Assembly: GCA_023055355.1 (NCBI GenBank)
Contig: JALJCS010000029.1
Span: 1,860,001-1,924,000, forward strand
Reading direction: 5' to 3'
Origin: Agelaius tricolor
Lineage: Eukaryota > Chordata > Aves > Passeriformes > Icteridae
DNA: 64,000 bases
In this document: positions 1 through 11,345 of the stretch, one piece after another
How positions within the stretch are numbered: position 1 is the stretch's first letter
Layout of the letters: each line of letters starts with the position of its first letter
Notes under the pieces: model-generated
Database searches by the model: none
Told to the model about the DNA's origin: nothing
Seen by the model: the letters and a program-made list of their open reading frames with translations, nothing else
Position numbers and translations under genes: made by a program

Positions 1-1678
1 TGAGCACAAACAGCTTTTCACTTTTTAAACCAAGCTCAGTAATTGACTTAAAATTAAAATTTAAAAAAACCCAACCTTGTAAAAGAGGAGGGATGGATGT
101 TGAAATGAAATTAAAAATTTAATTTAGTTTAGAAATGACCCAAGAGTGTAATAGCTTTGGCTGGTACTTGATCAAGTCCCAAAATAAATGCTGTTTCTCC
201 TACACATGTTTTCACAATAGGACAGGAATAAAAAGAGCAAACAATGAGGCTGAAGTCAAGCTGTTAAATCATTAAGGATTTTACCAAATGGTTCAGATTC
301 CCCTCTATTTACTAGCAGCTCTCAGCAAGCTGTGGATCTGGATTATCTTGATGTAAATCTGCAGTGATTTCCTCAATACCAGCCAAATTACCTGCCCGGA
401 GAGCTCCAGCCTGGAACAGAGCTCAGCTGAGCTCCCTGACAGCATCCAGGGGAGGAGAGGAACTCTTTGGGCTCTTATTAGAGGAAGCTGAAGAGAAGCA
501 AAATATCGCTCAGCCATCAGGGAAACTTGCTGACAGTGAGAGATGTTTTGGGCTGTGAAGTAGTTTCCTCTAGGAAGTGGTGGAAGTTCTGTTAAAATTA
601 GCCTGGACAAAGCACAGCAGAGCTCTCTCTGTGCTGTCCCTGCCTCCTTTTCCAGAGCACAATTATTCCATGGCCAGGATCTGCTCACCTGCCTTTTCCA
701 GCAGAGTGTGTCACCTACTGGGTGCCATCCCTGCCCTCCATAGTGGGGGCTTGGAATGGTCCCTTCTGGGTTCCTTCTTCAGGAATTCCATGATTCTAGG
801 TCCTTTTCCCAGCCTCCAGCCTGTGTTTATCTGCCCTTTAACCATTGTCACCCACAAAACCTGCATCAGGTTGGGGAACTGGTTTAATTTGTGTTTAACC
901 AGGACTTCTCTTGAACCCACAGAGATGGGGATGCAAATTGTTGCTGAGTTTTGTGTTGTGCTCCTGCCCCTCTCTTGTGCTTTTAACCGCTCAGTTTGGA
1001 GGGGAAGAGAAACCAGAAAGCAAACTGGCTCTGAAAGTCTTGGAGCTGCTGTCTAGAGATGCTAATTCACCTCTTGCAGGCTGTGAGGGAGCTGCTGGGG
1101 CTGCTTTGCAGCTCTACTTGAATCCTATTGCTGTTCCTTGCTGCATGAAGCCTGTCCTGGGTGTCAGGATGGCTTTGGTGCTGCTGAGCTCAGCGCACAC
1201 CCACGGCCTCGAGCAGCAGCGTGCGGTGCCTTGCTGGAAGGTTCAGCCTGAGAAAGATGCAAAGGAGAGCCAGCGAGGCGTGAAGCACTCTCGAGAGCTG
1301 CTGTGAGTGAGCTGCCTCCACCAAGGGGGAGAAAACCCCAAAGCAAGCCCAGCTGCTGCTGCACGAGCTGCAGAGCAGAGAGCAGGGGTCGGACTGCTCT
1401 GTGACTGCTCTGTGACTGCTCCTGGGGCTGACAGCCCTCACCCTCACACACGTGGGTGTCACTGTGGCAGCTGAACAGCCCCAGCTCTCTCTGGCTGTTC
1501 CACCCTGTCTGCCCTGCTTTGTTTGGCAGCATCAACCTTTGCTTTAGGGCAAGGCCAGCCCGTGTTTACCTGAGATGGTTTCCATGTGCTGAAGGTCGGG
1601 GTCAGGTGTGCGATGGGCTGGCATGGAGCACCTTGCCCTGCGTTAGGGGATGCCCTTCATGCCAGGGATGCTCCCCCC
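1..1678. other. 5' flank, no gene recognised
   Basis: Unique-looking sequence, AT-rich in the first 300 bases. The short open frames here show no family motif or splice context. No exon of FLI1, which in vertebrates lies divergently upstream of ETS1, was recognised. Confidence 0.6.
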
Positions 1679-1805
1679 TGGAAGTGCTCAAGGCCAGGTG
1701 GGACAGGGCTTAAAGCATCCTGGTCTCGTGGAAGAGAGAACTTTTCCAGCCTAAACTCATCCCTGCCCACGGCACGGGATGAGCTATAAGGTCCCTTGGA
1801 ACCGC
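1679..1805 (+). mobile_element. CR1 LINE 3' fragment
   Basis: Diverged CR1 tail: AAGTGCTCAAGGCCAGGTGG followed by GATGAGCTATAAGGTCCC. Confidence 0.65.
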
Positions 1806-2559
1806 AGCGTTCTGTGCTCAGCCAGGCTGCAGCAAAGGGCTTGCACACACTTTGTCTGGCCCAGCTGCAGCTGCCCCAGCTGCAGGGAGATTGAAGCCAA
1901 GGCGTTTTAACGCCTCGTTAGGGCGGGCTGGCAGGGCGTGCACAGATGCTGAGATTAGTTAAGGCTTCTCAGCCACACTAACTCGCACTCGGTGTGGTTT
2001 TGGGTACAGCACAAAGAGAAACAGGTTGGTTGTTCTTCCACCACGCAGAGGTAGTTTTCAGTCTTGTGAATTAAAAAAGAGAAGTTTGAAAAAAAAATTC
2101 TGCTGGTGTTCGAGGCAGAGTTAGTAATAACCAGCAGGAAATGATGATGATAATTTAATACTGTGCACATGCAGGTGTTTTGTGTTGGGCCATTACTCAC
2201 AGGGCACGGGGGAGATGCTCTGGGGGTCCGTGTTTGTTGAGGTGCTGAGTGAGAGCCAAAGCAGCTCTGCCCTGCCCCGGGGGTGGAGAACTGCAGAGAG
2301 CTCTGGCAGCAGCAAAGCCCCCAGGCAAGGACCAGAGGGAAGGCTGGGAGAGGGTCCCAGGGCCTCCAGGAGATGTTCAGGGGTCCAGGGTAGAAGTAGA
2401 GGCCGGGGGTGATGTGGGTGAGCTGGTTCTGCTGAGAAGAGCTGGGCACAAAACACGTGGAGCACGAGTCTGATGAGGGAGCTGGGAAAGGGGCTCAGCC
2501 TGAGGAAAAGGAGGCTCAGGGGGCCTTCTTTAAAACAGGCCTGGATGTGGCACTGGGTG

Positions 2560-2645
2560 CCAGGGTTTAGTTGAGGTATTGAGGCTGGGTTGGACTCGAT
2601 GATCTTGAAGGTCTCTTCCAACCCGGTGATTCTGTGAATTCTGGC
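2560..2645 (+). mobile_element. CR1 LINE 3' end fragment
   Basis: Shows GGGTTGGACTCGATGATCTT, then AAGGTCTCTTCCAACC and a terminal GATTCTGTGA, the usual CR1 tail. Confidence 0.8.
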
Positions 2646-2714
2646 TCTGCACAACTCCCTGTAAGGAGAGGGCATCCAGGGGGAGTTCCCTGTTCTCCCA
2701 GGAAACAAGTGACA

Positions 2715-2940
2715 GGAGTAAAGGAAACAGCCTCAGGTAGGACCAGGGGAGGTTTAGGTTGGATATCAGGAACGTTTCTTCACTCAAAGGTTTGCCAAGC
2801 ACTGGCACAGCTGCCCAGGGCATGGTGCAGTCCCCTTCCCTGGAGGTGTTCCAAGCATGTGTAAAGTGCCACTTGGGACAACCTGGCAGTGCCAGGTTAA
2901 GGGTTGGACTGAATGGTTCTGGGATTTTGTTGTAAGATAA
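2715..2940 (+). mobile_element. CR1 LINE 3' region
   Basis: Shows GGTTTAGGTTGGATATCAGG, CACTGGCACAGCTGCCCAGG and GGTTGGACTGAATGGTTCTG in CR1 order. It lies just after another CR1 tail in the same orientation. Confidence 0.8.
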
Positions 2941-3521
2941 CTCAGCCAGATGTTTGCAGCTGCAGTGGCCACAGCCCAGGGCTCTGCAGGAGTGCAGAGG
3001 GGGTCCCCAGGAGCCAGGGCTGTGTCCTCAGGGAGGTTAGAGCAGCTCCTCTGCACCACCAGGCTGGGAACAGCCATGCCCATGGCTCCAGGGATCGTCC
3101 TGCCCAGGCCAGCCCTGGCCAGCCCAGGCTATTCCCCTTCCCTCTGTCCTCCCAGCACCTTGGAGTCACATCCCCAAAACACAGACCTTACCTTGGCCCT
3201 GTGTTCCCATTGGCATGGCAAGGAGAGAGGGAGAAACACCCACAGCTCTGCTAAAGAGCCACAGCACAGCTCCTCTGCCTCAGCCACACAAATGGCTCCA
3301 GTGATGATTAAAAATCCAGCTAATGAGCAGCTCTGGCAGGAGGACTTGCTCAGAAGAGTGAATCCTGAGTGAGGAGTGCCATGTGGGACTGCAAGACAGA
3401 GATTCAGCCAGGGAAACCTAAGCAAAACCAGAGGATGTGTCCTGAAAGCAGCAAAGTTCTTTGTGAGGCAGACAGGGCCTGACAAAGCTTTCACAGGAAA
3501 GGTGTTGATCTCAACAAACCG

Positions 3522-3539
3522 CCTTTTTTTTTTTTTTTT
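3522..3539. repeat. Poly-T tract
   Basis: Uninterrupted T run about 380 bases before exon alpha. Confidence 0.9.
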
Positions 3540-3910
3540 CTCTCTGAAAAGAAAAAAATTGGCAACAATTTCCCACCAATTCTCCAGCAAAGGAAATATG
3601 ATCTCATCTTCTTCCCTCAGAGCAGCTCCCTCAGCTTGCAGGTGATCATTCATTAATTCATTCCCCATTGTCAGGCTCTCCCCTGGTTCCACTCCTGCAT
3701 CTGGGTGCTGCATTGTTGACACGACCCCTCTAATCACAATATTTCCTATTATTCCAGGTATTTTTCCTCTTAACTTTTCCAGCCTAAACTCGTTAAGGTG
3801 ACAGTGTTCCAAGCTTTATACAGCTGTGGAAAGCATGGATTTAGCTGGTGCTGTTAGCTTGTATGGCATGGACTCTAATGCCCCTCTCCATTCCTGCAGG
3901 CACCTCCAAG

Positions 3911-3982
3911 ATGATGAGTTATTATATGGACACAGCCATCAGCAATGCAGCTCCTTATGCTTTGGCTCGGCCTGGAATGATG
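3911..3982 (+). CDS. ETS1: ETS1 exon alpha (p68-type amino terminus, first coding exon)
   Basis: This encodes 24 residues beginning MMSYYMDTAIS and ending in two methionines, followed directly by the donor GTAAGG at 3983. The MSYYMDT start and the LARPG stretch match the amino terminus of the long avian p68 ETS1 product, and a related MSYF start is known in the mammalian long isoform. Two ATGs are adjacent (3911 and 3914). The second gives the start usual for the family and both have an A at -3. The exon ends in phase 0. A pyrimidine-rich stretch ending in CAG lies 12 bases before the first ATG, so this may be an internal exon preceded by an untranslated one. A TTATACA-like sequence near 3817-3823 is the only TATA-like candidate and is weak. 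Confidence 0.92.
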
Positions 3983-4043
3983 GTAAGGAACAGACAGGAC
4001 AAGGGAATGGCCTTGCACTGAACGAGGGTGGGCACAGATGAGA

Positions 4044-4262
4044 TTTTAGTAGGAAATTCACCCCTGTGAAGGTGGGCAGGCCCTGGCACAGGGTGCCCAG
4101 AGCAGCTGAGGCTGCCCCAGGATCCCTGGCAGTGCCCAAGGCCAGGCTGGATATTGGGGCTTGGAGCCACCTGGGATAGTGGAAGATGTCCCTGCCCATG
4201 GCAGAGGGTGAAGTCAGACAGTCTTTAAGGTCCCTTCCAACCCTCCAAGCCAAACCTTTCCA
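4044..4262 (+). mobile_element. CR1 LINE 3' end in alpha-beta intron
   Basis: GTGGGCAGGCCCTGGCACAG, a TCCCTGGCAGTGCCCAAGGC block and CTTTAAGGTCCCTTCCAACC occur in sense CR1 order, about 60 bases after the alpha donor. Confidence 0.88.
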
Positions 4263-5164
4263 TGCCTCTATAAAAAACAGGAATTGGGGCTGGTTTCCTG
4301 CCCCAGCAGTTCTCTCTCAGGTTGCTGTGATTTCTCCAGCCCTGACCCAGCTCGGTGCCATCTCCTGAGGATCCAAGGTTTGAGGTAGTTCAGGGCAGTC
4401 CTGAATTCCAAGTGTTTACCCAGAACTTCTCTGACCCTCTGGAGCCTGCAAACCTCCCCTGGAAATGGGATCCTGGGTGGGATTTCCTGTGCTGGCGTTG
4501 GGAGGAGTGTCAGGGCAAGCTTTGTCCCGCTGCCTGCTCCCCCTGCTGCCCTTCACCTGGGACCAGTGGGACCAGCCCAGAGCAGGGCAGTGGCTGGGAA
4601 AGGCTCCCGTGGTTTTCTGGAGTTTTGGGACCACTCTGGTGCTCCCTGTCCCGAGCCAGCTCTGGTCTGTTTGCAGCTGATGGGGGGTTGTGTGTAATGA
4701 AGGTTGCAGTGTGATCCTGGGACAGGTTGAGCAGGGATTTGAGCCTTTTTTAGGAAAATCAGATCCATATTTAGGGAAATCTGATCCATATTTCAATAAA
4801 TCAGAGAAATATATTCAGAGAAATCAAATCTCTATTTAGAGAAATGGCATTTCTAACCTTTTGTCCAAAGAACTGCTGAGCCTTAGAGGTCAGATAAGCC
4901 CTGGGCTGACACCTCAGGCTGCACAGAACTTGTGCTAAAACCCAACATTTTCCCCAAACTGGGAAGAAAAGCCCACTCTGAGCCATGGAATATTCCCAAG
5001 GCAGCTTCACAGCTTTCCTTTAAATGGTTCCGAGCAAGCATTTGGCTTTTAAATATTGATTTGCCATCAAGGAAATCTATTCCCCCACAGGGAAATGGTA
5101 ACAATGATAAAAAATTCAAACATCCTGCATTTATTTATAGGTATGTGCATGGTATTGTCCTCTT
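4263..5164. other. alpha-beta intron, left part
   Basis: Non-coding sequence. Around 4745-4845 a phrase like AAATCTGATCCATATTTA is loosely repeated four or five times (short degenerate tandem). Nothing else is recognised. Confidence 0.6.
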
Positions 5165-5800
5165 CTAGGGAGACAAACATTTAAATGAAATGTATTTATT
5201 GTGTGGTATATATGTATATGTATGTGTGTCCATGGTAAATATATATATATAAAATATACACACAGATGCACATAATAAATATGGTGTGTACATATATATA
5301 CACACTATATATACATAAAATATGTATAAAATAGGTGTGTACAAAATAAAATGAAAATTATATCCTGGGATCATTTATTAAAGCTTTGTTCTCAATCTAA
5401 ACAAATCTATGTTTCTAAATATCTCTATATCTATGTATAGTAAATGTATTTTCTTTATAAAGTGTAAATTTAGCTTCATATACAATGAAAATAAATGTGC
5501 AATTTATATAGAGTTATAAACTAGGATTACATAGGTGTGGGTGTATAAATTCTATATCACCCATATAATCATGTATTGTGTATTAACACATAATAATATG
5601 TTTATTATGTAATGTTTGGGTAATGATACATTATGTTATATAAATTATAGATGCATCTGTACATTTCATATGAGGTGTGTAACTCATATACCCATGTGTG
5701 CATACCACATGTATAAACATCTCTGTGGACACACCAATAAAACCAACATAAACAACCCAAATATAAAGAAAATAATCCCAAATAATATCCCTATAAATAG
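5165..5800. repeat. AT-rich block with degenerate TA/TG/CA microsatellites
   Basis: A run of TATATGTATATGTATGTGTG, then ATATATATATA and imperfect ACACA/TATATA phrases, gives about 600 bases of very low GC in an otherwise GC-rich window. Confidence 0.8.
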
Positions 5801-6213
5801 GAAGATGAACATAAATATCTCTCTCGGAAGAGAGAGCTGGGACCAGACTGTCCCTCAGTGCCTGGGCAGGGCTGTGGTTCTGCACCCCCTGGTGACCTCC
5901 TACATTTTGGGGTTTTGGGCCTCCTGCTGCCTAAAAGTGACATTCCCAGTTGTGGGGAGTGGAACAAAGCCCTGCCACAGAGGGTATCCCCATGGGAGAC
6001 CCCTGACTGCAATCCTGCCAATCTCAGCCTCACTCTGACCTTCACTTTTCTCCTCATCTTGATGTAAAAAAGGCCCTTTTTGTCCCAACACCCCTCAGCT
6101 AGCTGAGCTGGGATCTGCAGAGCAGGACTCGCTGCCTGATTCTGGGGCAGCCCCACTGCCCCTCGCACATTTCGGGGTCCCCCTCCCCTGACAGTTCCCT
6201 GTGCTCCTTCCAG

Positions 6214-6358
6214 AAACAAGGAGTGCCCGTTCCCTGTGAGGATCCCTGGGTGACCTGTGCCTTCCAGGCCTCCTGCTGCCAGCCCCGGCCCTGCTGCCCG
6301 CTCTGGGACGAGCCCGCCACGCAGGAGGTGCCCACCGGGCTGGAGCACTACGGCACGG
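6214..6358 (+). CDS. ETS1: ETS1 exon beta (cysteine-rich p68-specific segment)
   Basis: The exon of 48 codons plus one base opens after the acceptor CTCCTTCCAG. It encodes KQG..., a segment with six cysteines including two CC pairs, then the hallmark LWDE and [11 protein letters not shown] motifs of long ETS1. Phase 0 at the start joins exon alpha. Phase 1 at the end joins the shared exon at 53298, recreating an Asp codon and the junction ...GT-D-MECADV. The last three residues are YGT, where I recall CVS in chicken and human. The donor is G|GTAGGA, weaker than consensus, and is itself the first unit of a minisatellite. Third codon positions are A/T in 7 of the first 15 codons and in none of the last 33. 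In-frame alternative donors at 6401 and 6422 would add 14 or 21 codons. Confidence 0.92.
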
Positions 6359-7107
6359 GTAGGACACGGGGGAAACAGGGTGGGACACAGGGTGGCATGG
6401 GTAGGACACGGAGTGGCATGGGTAAAACATGGCGGTGGCATGGGTAGGACATTTGTGGTGGCACAGGTAGGACATGGAGCGGGACGGGTAGGACACGGCA
6501 GTGGCACTGGTAGGACATGGGTAGGACACAGAGGTGGCGTGGGTAGGACATTTGTGGTGGCACAGGTAGAACATGGTGGTGGCACAGGTAGAACATGGTG
6601 GTGGCACAGGTAGGACATTTGTGGTGGCACGGGTAGGACATGGTGGTGGCACGGGTAGGACATGGTGGTGGCATGGGTAGGACACGGCAGTGGCATGGGT
6701 AGGACGTGGAGTGGCATGGGTAAAATATGGGGGTGGCATGGGTAGGACATTTGTGATGGCATGGGTAGGACATGGGGTGGCATGGGTAGGACATTTGTGG
6801 TGGCACAGGTAGGCCACAGCGGTGGCATGGGTAGGACATAGGGTGACATGAGTAGGACATGGCAGTGGCACTGGTAGGACATGGGTAGGACATTTGTTGT
6901 GGCACAGCTACGACAAGGTGGTGGCATGAGTAGGACATTTGTGGTGGCATGGGTAGGACATCTGTGGTGGCACGAGTAGGACATTTGTGGTGGCACGAGT
7001 AGGACATTTGTGGTGGCATGGGTAGGACATCTGTGGTGGCACGAGTAGGACATTTGTGGTGGCACGAGTAGGACATTTGTGGTGGCACGAGTAGGATACA
7101 GGGGTGG
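6344..7107 (+). repeat. GTAGGACA minisatellite beginning at the exon-beta donor
   Basis: About 30 copies of a 20-24 bp unit such as GGTGGCACGGGTAGGACATT. The exon-beta 3' end (GGCACGGGTAGGACA, 6352-6366) is identical to the core of later units. Variants carry AACA for GACA or GTAAAA. The minus-strand open frame through it is a by-product of the repeat. Confidence 0.93.
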
Positions 7108-9664
7108 CACTTTCCCTGTGCTGGGGGGCTCAGAGCAGCCTCAGCTGGAAAAAGGAGCCTGAATCCCCACCAGGCTCTGTTGTTGTGTCCCCCCCAAATA
7201 TCGTTCCAGATTTGCTTTCTGCCCCAGTCCTGCCCTCATTTATTGGGGTTTTTTGCCCTTAGTGCCACCCTCAGGCACAGCATTGCCAGGTTGGTGACAG
7301 GGCCTAGGGAATGCCTTCCCAACCCAGCTGATGTCTCCTGCTACACCTCTGTAGTTTGGAAGCTGTTAGAAAAGCACCAGGATCTGATTCTTGCCCCAAC
7401 AGATGAATTTTCATGCTGAGCTTGCACTCGGGGCCGCTTCTTGTGGTATGGAATGAGATGAGCTTTAAGGTCCCCTGCAAGCCAGCTGGGATTCCAGGAC
7501 TCCTGGAGGAGCAGCTGGCAGGGCAGATGTTCTCTGGCCTGGGCTGGGTGAGGAGGGAGCAGCCCAGGGCTCAGGTACCCCCAGCACAGCCCAGCCACAG
7601 AACCAAGAGCAAGAGCTCAAGTTGCACAATGTGACCTTTCCAAGGGCCAGGATGAAGTTTATGTTTCCCCTCAGTCCCACATAAGCCTGTCCTGAAGCAC
7701 TTCAACCCCGTGTAAGCTCCCCTGGGCATGTGCTGCTCTCCTGTGAGCATTCCTGCTCCTTGGTGGTGCTCTCTGGCCCCTGGGGAGGGCAAGCCCTGAT
7801 GTTCAGAGACTTTCTGCAGCTGAGGGCTCAGCAGAACAGTGACTGCTGGGTCAAATGTACAGTTTGAAATCTCTCCTGGCAAATGCTCAGGCATTTGGTT
7901 CTTTTTGCTTTCTCCTCTGGTGAGCACTTGAGTGTGAGCAGGAGGTGGACACAGAGAGCTGTGCCTGTGGCTGGAGCAAAGCCCCTCTGCTATTCCCAGG
8001 CATCCTTATTCCAGCTATTTGCTCAACTCCTGTGAGTGACCTCTCTCAGCATGATGTCAGCCCTGCTCTGATGAAATCTGCCCTGGCAGCATTTGGATTT
8101 GCTCAAACATTTTGCAAGTCTGTGCCTGGAAAGTTTTTTTAGGGTTTTTTTCCCCAACCCTCTCCCGTTTTCTGTGAAAGTGCTCTCTCCAGGGACCAAC
8201 ATATCTGCAGCCCAGATCTTCCTTACTCCACCATGGCTCTGTGAACTTTCTTGTTGCAGAGGCTGGAGCCTGCCTCAAACATTAGTGAAGCCAGGGAAAG
8301 AAATCCAAGCTGTTGCTGTCTCCCACAGGTTTTGATCCAGCTTTTAGAGAGTTGGGATGAGCAGGACAGGCCCCTGGGTCTCTTGCAATACCTAAAAATT
8401 ACTTTTCAGTGCTTCCTGTTGCAATGCAAGGTGCTCTTTCTCTGATTTGTTTTTTCATGTTGCTGGTTCTTCAGTCTAGAGCAGTTTCTAATTTTAAATG
8501 AGAGGAAACTCTTATTTGTATATGGGGCCAGGAACAGCCTTTCATTTCTCCTTTGTGTCTCAGCTGCACATGAAAACCATTTGTCATCTATTCTTCTGCT
8601 GCACCAGAGGCTATTTTGGTTTTCATGGTCTTGATGTTGGTGAAAGAAACAAGTCAACAAGGAAAATGCAAGTGTGAATATATCCTCCTGCAATAGAAAC
8701 CCACAACATTTCTAAGAGTTTGAGGGCTGCTTGCGTTTAGGGAAGATGCTTTGCCTTTGAAGCTTGAGCAAGTTTATTTACACTGTGCTTGAAACTGATA
8801 AGATTATTCTGTGATATGGATAAAGGAAAGCCTGATGTGGATTTAGCTCATAGATAAAGCAAGAAGGGGTGGAGTTTTTTGTCTTGAAAGGCCAACATTT
8901 GAAAATGGACTGGAGTAGTTTTTTTTTTGTCAGCTTGTACCACAATGTGTGGTGCACATGTTGGGAATGGCAGTGCCCAGGGATGACCACAGGAGGGAAA
9001 GGCCCAGCCCAGAGGTGACAGAACAAGGCCATCCAGAGGGGAGCTGCTGGCTGCTCTGCTGCTAACTGGCCATAGGTTTAGGAATTTTTCTCATATTAAT
9101 TTTGCTTTAAAATTTAGCTCTTATCATTTCAAATGTGTCTTTATTAAAGCAATCAACTATTTCTTAGCTGTACCACAATGAAGAACAATCAACAGTGGCT
9201 GAGCATGCCACAACAATTCCAATAAGAATGGTCTGAGCCCCCAGTGCAGCACATGGAGTCTGTCATCAAGCCAGAGTCCTGCAGGCATTTTCTCAGCCTG
9301 GAGAAGAGCAGACTCTGGGCAAGTGTTAGAGCAGCTCTCCAGTATCTGAAGGCAGCCTGCCAGGAGGAGGGAGATGAGCTACACAAGGGCATGGAGCTCT
9401 GCTCCTTGGCATCAGGTCTGTAAAGGCACCTTGACTGCTCCAACTGCCACCCAACTGCAGGTGCCTTGTGGCTGCCCAGAGTGCTGCTGAAAGGATGCTG
9501 AAAGCCACACTTAGCACCTCATGGTGAACTCATAAGGAAATAGGATCCTAATAATCCTCCCTGGGAATATTTTTTGGATTATACAACATTAGGTGTAAAA
9601 CTGGAGTGGAAGAAAAGATTTGCTAGTGGAATTATCAAAGTATTGTGAGGCTCTGAACAACCTG
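7108..9664. other. beta-p54 intron segment, little recognised
   Basis: A short CR1 scrap is possible at 7444-7480 (GAGATGAGCTTTAAGGTCCC). The rest has no recognised motif, repeat or exon. The moderately AT-rich part 8400-9200 looks unique. Confidence 0.5.
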
Positions 9665-9770
9665 ATCTAGGGGGTGCCATCCTGCCCGTGGTGCAAGGGT
9701 TGGAATGAGATGATCTTTAAGGTCCCTTCCCGCCCAAACCACTCGGGGATTCTCTGATTCCATGACAATT
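9665..9770 (+). mobile_element. CR1 LINE 3' end fragment
   Basis: GGAATGAGATGATCTTTAAG, then GGTCCCTTCCCGCCCAAACC and a GATTC tail. Confidence 0.8.
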
Positions 9771-10035
9771 TCAGCACAGGCATAGTGCTGGCTGTGCTGC
9801 CTTTAGGAGCCAAGGCCACTTTAACAGCCCCTTCCACCCAGAGTGGGTTTGTTTTCCTTACTGATAGGAGAGATAAAACTGTTGTTAATGGCAAGTGAGG
9901 GATGGAAGCACTCCGACTCCAGTGGAAGAGCTTTCTACAGCTGCTGTGCTGAGTTAGCATCCTTGGACTGAAGGTATTCCCAGCCTTTTAGATACTTCTG
10001 AAGCATCTGGGGGAGTGCTCCTGGCTTCACTGAGA

Positions 10036-10175
10036 AATGGATCACAGAATCCTGGGATGGCTTGGGTTGGAAGGAACCTTCAGGATCATCTCATCCCAGC
10101 GCCCTGCCACTGGCAAGGCCACCTTCCACCAGAGCAGGCTGATCTAAGCCGTGTCCAGGCTGCCCTTGAACCATC
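10036..10175 (-). mobile_element. CR1 LINE 3' end fragment
   Basis: Begins ATCACAGAATCCTGGGATGG and GGGTTGGAAGGAACCTTCAG, the reverse complement of a CR1 tail. Confidence 0.85.
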
Positions 10176-10840
10176 CCAGGGATCTTTTGGAGAGCAAAAA
10201 GCAGAGCTGGTGCTTCATGGGCATCAAGTCCTCACAGCCTGGGCTGCCCTGGTGTGGAGCTGGTTTGGCCAGAAGAGCCAAGGCCCTGCAGCTGCAGAAA
10301 CACCTCGGTGTGCTCTGTGCCCACACCAAGCAGGGGTGGACCCTGTGATCCTCCTCCCAGCCCGGCTCCCAGCCCAGCCAGAGCCACGGGCCGGGGTCCC
10401 ACGGGGCCACCCACATCCGTGGCCAAGCCTCCCTGCTTTTCCCCACGTGTCCCCTCCTTTGCCTGCCCTTCTCCCGGTGGAGAACCCCGCAGGAAAACAT
10501 TTTCTGTGAGCGCTTTTCTGGGCCAGCTTCCAGGCCCACGCTCGGAGGAAGGGGGCTTGGGGAGGAGGAGGAGGAGAAGGGGGGAAGGTAAAGCTGACCA
10601 GGCTCAGCCCGACGGCTTCTCCAGCTGCAGAGCATTTTCTGAGCAAAGCTTTTTTTTTCTAAATCTGCTTTTTTTTTTTTCATGTCCTTTTATCCTATTT
10701 TTAACTGTGGCCTCCTTCCTTTTCTCAGCCTCCTCCAACACTTCCCCCTCCCCTGTGCTGCGCTGCCTCCCCCGCACGCTCTCGCTGAGATGAATGGGAG
10801 CCTTCTCACAGGGCATGCACAGCTGCTGCTCCTGCCTGCA

Positions 10841-11345
10841 GGACAGCCAGGCCTTCCCTGGGCCAGCCAGGCCTTCCCTGGGCCAGCCAGGATCATCCCT
10901 GGGCCATCCAGGCCTTCCCTGGGCCAGCCAGGCCTTCCCTGGGACAGCCAGGATCATCCCTGGGCCAGCCAGGATCATCCCTGGGCCAGCCAGGATCATC
11001 TGTGGGCCAGCCAGGATCATCTGTGGGCCAGCCAGGCCTTCCCTGGGCCAGCCAGTCCTTTCTTGTGCCAGCCAGGCTCATCCCTGGGCCAGCCAGGCCT
11101 TCCCTGGGCCAGCCAGGCCTTCCCTGGGCCAGCCAGGATCATCTGTGGGCCAGCCAGGCTCATCCCTGGGCCAGCCAGGATCATCCCTGGGCCAGCCAGG
11201 ATCATCCCTGGGCCAGCCAGGCTCATCCCTGGGCCAGCCAGGCTCATCCCTGGGCCAGCCAGGCCTTCCCTGGGCCAGCCAGGCTCATCCCTGGGCCAGC
11301 CAGCCCTTCTCTGAGCCATCCAGGCTCACCCTCAGGCCAGCCAGG
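10841..11345. repeat. 20/21-bp minisatellite
   Basis: About 24 units of CCAGCCAGGCCTTCCCTGGG or the variant with GATCATC or CTCATC, in mixed order, so two or three unit types have been shuffled. Open frames on both strands come from the array. Confidence 0.93.

Noticed and set aside
1..3900. FLI1 exons expected upstream of ETS1
   Set aside because: No ETS-domain or FLI1 amino-terminal sequence could be recognised; this is flank with CR1 pieces.
5877..5935. Second copy of exon beta suggested by GGGCCTCCTGCTGCC
   Set aside because: Only about 15 bases match; there is no splice border and the encoded residues do not resemble beta.
5791..7110. 439-codon minus-strand open frame
   Set aside because: It comes from the GTAGGACA minisatellite read backwards (Pro-Cys-His repeats) and runs antisense through real exon beta.
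9189..9443. Various 60-180 codon frames across introns as genes
   Set aside because: No family motifs, no splice-compatible borders, and frequent overlap with opposite-strand frames of similar length, as expected by chance in GC-rich DNA.
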